Below are positions 61,427 through 64,000 of a stretch of DNA of 64,000 nucleotides, in pieces. The number at the start of each line of letters is the position of its first letter. Within the stretch, counting starts at the first letter, position 1. Under the pieces are notes generated by a model, which searched no databases, had not been told where the DNA came from, and was given only the letters and a program-made list of their open reading frames with translations. The translations under genes and the position numbers were made by a program. The DNA is from Mycolicibacterium duvalii. Its GTDB lineage: Bacteria > Actinomycetota > Actinomycetes > Mycobacteriales > Mycobacteriaceae. Location of the stretch: contig NZ_AP022563.1 of assembly GCF_010726645.1 (NCBI RefSeq), forward strand, positions 310,001-374,000, read 5' to 3'.

Positions 61427-63517
61427 TCACTCCCTACGCAGCAGGTTCAGTCGTTGGTCGGCGGGAATCTGGGGCATGTTCAGGACGTGGGCCACCGCAC
61501 GGGCCGGTTCGAGGCGCACGTAATTGCCGTGGCCCCACTGGTATTCCTCTCCGGTGATTTCGTCGCGTACCCAGAACCGGTCCTGTTCCTCCATGCCCAG
61601 CGCACTCATATCGAGCCACAGCGTGCCTTCCTCGGTGCCGAACGGGTTGAGGGTCACCACCACGAGGACCTGGTCGCCGGAGACCGGGTCGAACTTGCTG
61701 TAGGCCAGCAGTGCGTCGTTGTCGATGTGGTGGAAGGTGATGGTGCGCATCTGCTGCAGCGCGGGATGGACCCGACGAATCTCGTTGAGGCGGGTGATGA
61801 AGGGTTCCAGGGACTCGCCGTCGGCCAGCGCGGCGTCGAAGTCGCGCGGCCGCAACTCGTACTTCTCGGAGTTGAGGTATTCCTCGCTACCTTCGCGGAG
61901 AGCACGGTGTTCGTAGAGCTCGTAGCCGGAGTACATCCCCCACGTGGGGCTCATCGTGGCGGCCAGCACGGCCCGGATCGCGAACATGCCCGGGCCGCCG
62001 TGCTGCAGACTCTCGTGGAGGATGTCCGGCGTGTTGACCCACAGGCTCTGGCGTGCGTGGTCGGCGTGTTCGGCCAGCTGCTGACCGAACTCGGTGATCT
62101 CCCACTTCGCGGTGCGCCAGGTGAAGTACGTGTAGGACTGCGTGAACCCGAGTTTGGCCAGCCCGAACAGCCGCGCGGGCCGGGTGAACGCCTCCGAGAG
62201 GAACAACACGTCGGGATCGATGTTCTTGACCTCGCCGATCAACCAGGCCCAGAAGTTCGGCGGCTTGGTGTGCGGATTGTCCACCCGAAACACCTTGACG
62301 CCGTGCGCGACCCAGTATTTCACGACCCGCAGTACCTCCTCGTAGAGGCCGGCCGGGTCGTTGTCGAAGTTCAGCGGGTAGATGTCCTGATACTTCTTCG
62401 GGGGGTTCTCGGCATAGGCGATGGTTCCATCGGGTAGCACCGTGAACCATTCCGGATGCTCGCGGGCCCAGGGGTGGTCGGGTGCGCACTGCAGCGCGAG
62501 ATCGAGCGCGACCTCGAGCCCCTCGTCTCGCGCCGCGGCGACGAAGTCGTCGAAGTCGTCGATGGTGCCGAGGTCGGGGTGAACGGCGTCGTGACCCCCT
62601 TCGTCGCTGCCGATCGCCCACGGTGAGCCGACGTCGTGCGGGCCCGCGGTGACGCTGTTGTTGCGACCCTTGCGGTGCACCTTGCCGATCGGGTGGATCG
62701 GAGGCAGATAGGCGATGTCGAAGCCCATCCGGGCGACCCGGGGCAGCGCCTTGGCGGCGGTGGCGAACGTGCCGTGCACGGGATGGCCGGCACTGTCCCA
62801 CCCACCGGTGGAGCGGGGAAAGAACTCGTACCAGGAACTGAAGCGGGCCAGCGGTCGATCCACCCAGATGCCGTACTGCTGGCCGCGGGTCAGGAATTCA
62901 CGCAGCGGATACTGGTCGGTCAACTCGATCAGCTCGGGCGCCAGCGCGGCGCCGGCGCGGTAGAACGGGTCGCCCGGTTCGCGCAGTTGGGCCGCGGCTT
63001 CGGCCAGCGGATAGCGGTCCTGGCGCGGCACACCGGTGGCGGCGCGCTCGAGAAGCTTGGCGCCGACCAACAGGTCGTTGTTGAGTTCGCCCTCGCTCTG
63101 GCCGGCCTCGAGCTTGGCGGTCACGTTCTTGCGCCAGGTGGCCAACGGGTCGCCCCACCCGTCGACCCGGAACGTCCACAGGCCGACCGCGTCGGGGGAG
63201 AACTGACCGTGGAATACATCGGGTGTGCGGCCCGGCGCCATCGGAAGCGCGCTCGGCCGCACCCGCGCCGACGTGGTCACCACATCCTCGATCGGGACGG
63301 CCTCGGGAGAGCGCACCCGGCCCGGAGGTTCGTCGGCCAACGGTGGATAGGAGACGCCGTGGTAGCGCACCACCAAGGTGGCCGACACCGCGTCGTGGCC
63401 TTCGCGCCACACCGTGGCGCTGACCGGCACGACTTCGCCGACGACGGCTTTGGCGGGAAACCGCCCGCCGGACACCACCGGTGCTACGTCGTCGATCTCG
63501 ATCCGACCGGCGGTCAC
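61427..63517 (-). CDS. glgE: Alpha-1,4-glucan:maltose-1-phosphate maltosyltransferase
   Basis: 696 residues. Uses maltose-1-phosphate to extend alpha-1,4-glucans, part of the trehalose-to-glucan route of mycobacteria. Markers: [31 protein letters not shown] at the N-terminus, [55 protein letters not shown] (nucleophile Asp), [10 protein letters not shown] (acid/base Glu) and [19 protein letters not shown]. The GTG at [10 protein letters not shown] is chosen because AGGGAG precedes it and the length then fits M. tuberculosis GlgE (701). The stop overlaps the glgB start region. Divergent from glgP. Confidence 0.96.
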   Translation of the reverse strand: MTAGRIEIDDVAPVVSGGRFPAKAVVGEVVPVSATVWREGHDAVSATLVVRYHGVSYPPLADEPPGRVRSPEAVPIEDVVTTSARVRPSALPMAPGRTPDVFHGQFSPDAVGLWTFRVDGWGDPLATWRKNVTAKLEAGQSEGELNNDLLVGAKLLERAATGVPRQDRYPLAEAAAQLREPGDPFYRAGAALAPELIELTDQYPLREFLTRGQQYGIWVDRPLARFSSWYEFFPRSTGGWDSAGHPVHGTFATAAKALPRVARMGFDIAYLPPIHPIGKVHRKGRNNSVTAGPHDVGSPWAIGSDEGGHDAVHPDLGTIDDFDDFVAAARDEGLEVALDLALQCAPDHPWAREHPEWFTVLPDGTIAYAENPPKKYQDIYPLNFDNDPAGLYEEVLRVVKYWVAHGVKVFRVDNPHTKPPNFWAWLIGEVKNIDPDVLFLSEAFTRPARLFGLAKLGFTQSYTYFTWRTAKWEITEFGQQLAEHADHARQSLWVNTPDILHESLQHGGPGMFAIRAVLAATMSPTWGMYSGYELYEHRALREGSEEYLNSEKYELRPRDFDAALADGESLEPFITRLNEIRRVHPALQQMRTITFHHIDNDALLAYSKFDPVSGDQVLVVVTLNPFGTEEGTLWLDMSALGMEEQDRFWVRDEITGEEYQWGHGNYVRLEPARAVAHVLNMPQIPADQRLNLLRRE

Positions 63518-63725
63518 TGGCCACCACTCCCTACAGCTCGTCCGTCGTGTGGGGCGCGCCGCTCGAGTCACGCACGCCTTCGGTGCCCGGCGCGACACCC
63601 CTGCGCCGCCTATACCCACCGTAGTGTGGCGCTCAACCTTCCGGAGTGCATCGGGAAGGCTGCGGGCCGGCCCCCCAGCGGCACGGAAAAAGGTGACGAC
63701 CGGCCCATCGCCGGGCCCGCGTCAG

Positions 63726-63731
63726 TAAGGT
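63726..63731 (+). promoter_or_regulatory. -10 element of glgP, predicts a leaderless mRNA
   Basis: TAAGGT ends eight bases before the GTG of glgP. No ribosome binding site fits between. The 220 bases shared with glgE show no other clear element. Confidence 0.4.
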
Positions 63732-63739
63732 GAACTCGC

Positions 63740-64000
63740 GTGAAGGCCCTCCGCAGGTTCACCGTCCGCGCTCACCTTCCCGACCGGCTGGCTGCGCTCG
63801 AGCGGCTCTCGGTCAATCTTCGTTGGTCGTGGGACAAGCCCACCCAGGATCTGTTCGAGGCCATCGATCCGCAGCTTTGGGAGACCGTCGGCGCCGACCC
63901 GGTCGGTCTGCTCGGACAAGTCAGCCCGGCGCGGCTGCAGCAGCTCGCCGCCGACGACTCGTTCGTCACCCGGCTCGACGATCTGGCCGCCGACCTCGAC
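63740..64000 (+). CDS. glgP: Alpha-glucan phosphorylase, 5' part only
   Basis: The first 87 codons are visible: KALRRFTVRAHLPDRLAALERLSVNLRWSWDKPTQDLFEAIDPQLWETVGADPVGLLGQVSPARLQQLA. LS.NLRWSWd..tqdLF..IDp.lWe is the opening of the actinobacterial glycogen/alpha-glucan phosphorylases (DUF3417 domain) and matches Rv1328. It releases glucose-1-phosphate from glycogen. The catalytic and PLP-binding parts lie beyond the window. Divergent from glgE-glgB, so glucan synthesis and breakdown genes share one regulatory region. Confidence 0.93.
   Translation, partial: MKALRRFTVRAHLPDRLAALERLSVNLRWSWDKPTQDLFEAIDPQLWETVGADPVGLLGQVSPARLQQLAADDSFVTRLDDLAADLD

Overview
The window is about 67% GC and is chromosomal DNA of a mycobacterium, most likely a rapid grower (Mycolicibacterium type). 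The backbone has the order I know from the Mycobacterium tuberculosis argS-to-glgP segment: argS, lysA, thrA, thrC, thrB, rho, rpmE, prfA, prmC, sua5, wecA, atpI, atpBEFHAGDC, a DUF2550 gene, the PduO-type adenosyltransferase, murA, rrs-rrl-rrf, ogt, ada-alkA, an adenylyl cyclase, nucS, mce, fadA4, a ybbN-like gene, glgB, glgE, glgP. The 16S gene lacks the long helix-18 insertion typical of slow growers. No transposon, CRISPR array, integrase or phage gene was seen.

Layout. 1-4.6 kb: cut-off secreted DUF1460 gene, lipoprotein lytic transglycosylase, small proline-rich secreted protein, and a CtpF-like P-type ATPase behind a DosR-like box. 4.6-11.2 kb: tRNA-Arg(CCG) and argS-lysA-thrA-thrC-thrB. 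11.2-21.2 kb: rho, a four-gene accessory insertion (MarR, DinB-like enzyme, TetR, FadD) and the rpmE-prfA-prmC-sua5-wecA block. 21.4-29.8 kb: complete F1Fo ATP synthase operon. 29.9-37.4 kb: adenosyltransferase, murA, and one rRNA operon with two promoters, an antitermination leader and a strong terminator. 37.4-40 kb: RibD/DHFR-like reductase and a P450-TetR operon. 40.2-42.2 kb: the DNA alkylation repair pair ogt and ada-alkA. 42.3-53.3 kb: 11 kb of accessory catabolism, made of an unknown protein-TetR pair facing a Rieske oxygenase/SnoaL-like/SDR operon, a glutaminase-STAS protein, and a LysR/tandem CoA-transferase/two acyl-CoA dehydrogenase cluster. 53.5-64 kb: backbone again, from adenylyl cyclase and NucS through fadA4 and YbbN to the glycogen/alpha-glucan genes glgB, glgE and the start of glgP.

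Main points. AtpE carries methionine at position 63, where M. tuberculosis has alanine. This is the natural change linked to intrinsic bedaquiline resistance in a few mycobacteria such as M. xenopi and M. novocastrense. A perfect 9-bp hairpin sits directly before the atpE ribosome binding site. The tandem CaiB/BaiF protein keeps the presumed catalytic aspartate in only one half, next to an acyl-CoA dehydrogenase pair in which only one member has a visible catalytic glutamate. Several accessory regulators have clear palindromic operator candidates. Several core genes (argS, murA, nucS, glsA, glgP, perhaps ctpF) have a -10 element 6-9 nt before the start codon, which predicts leaderless mRNAs. 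All functions come from reading motifs and gene order; no database search was run.
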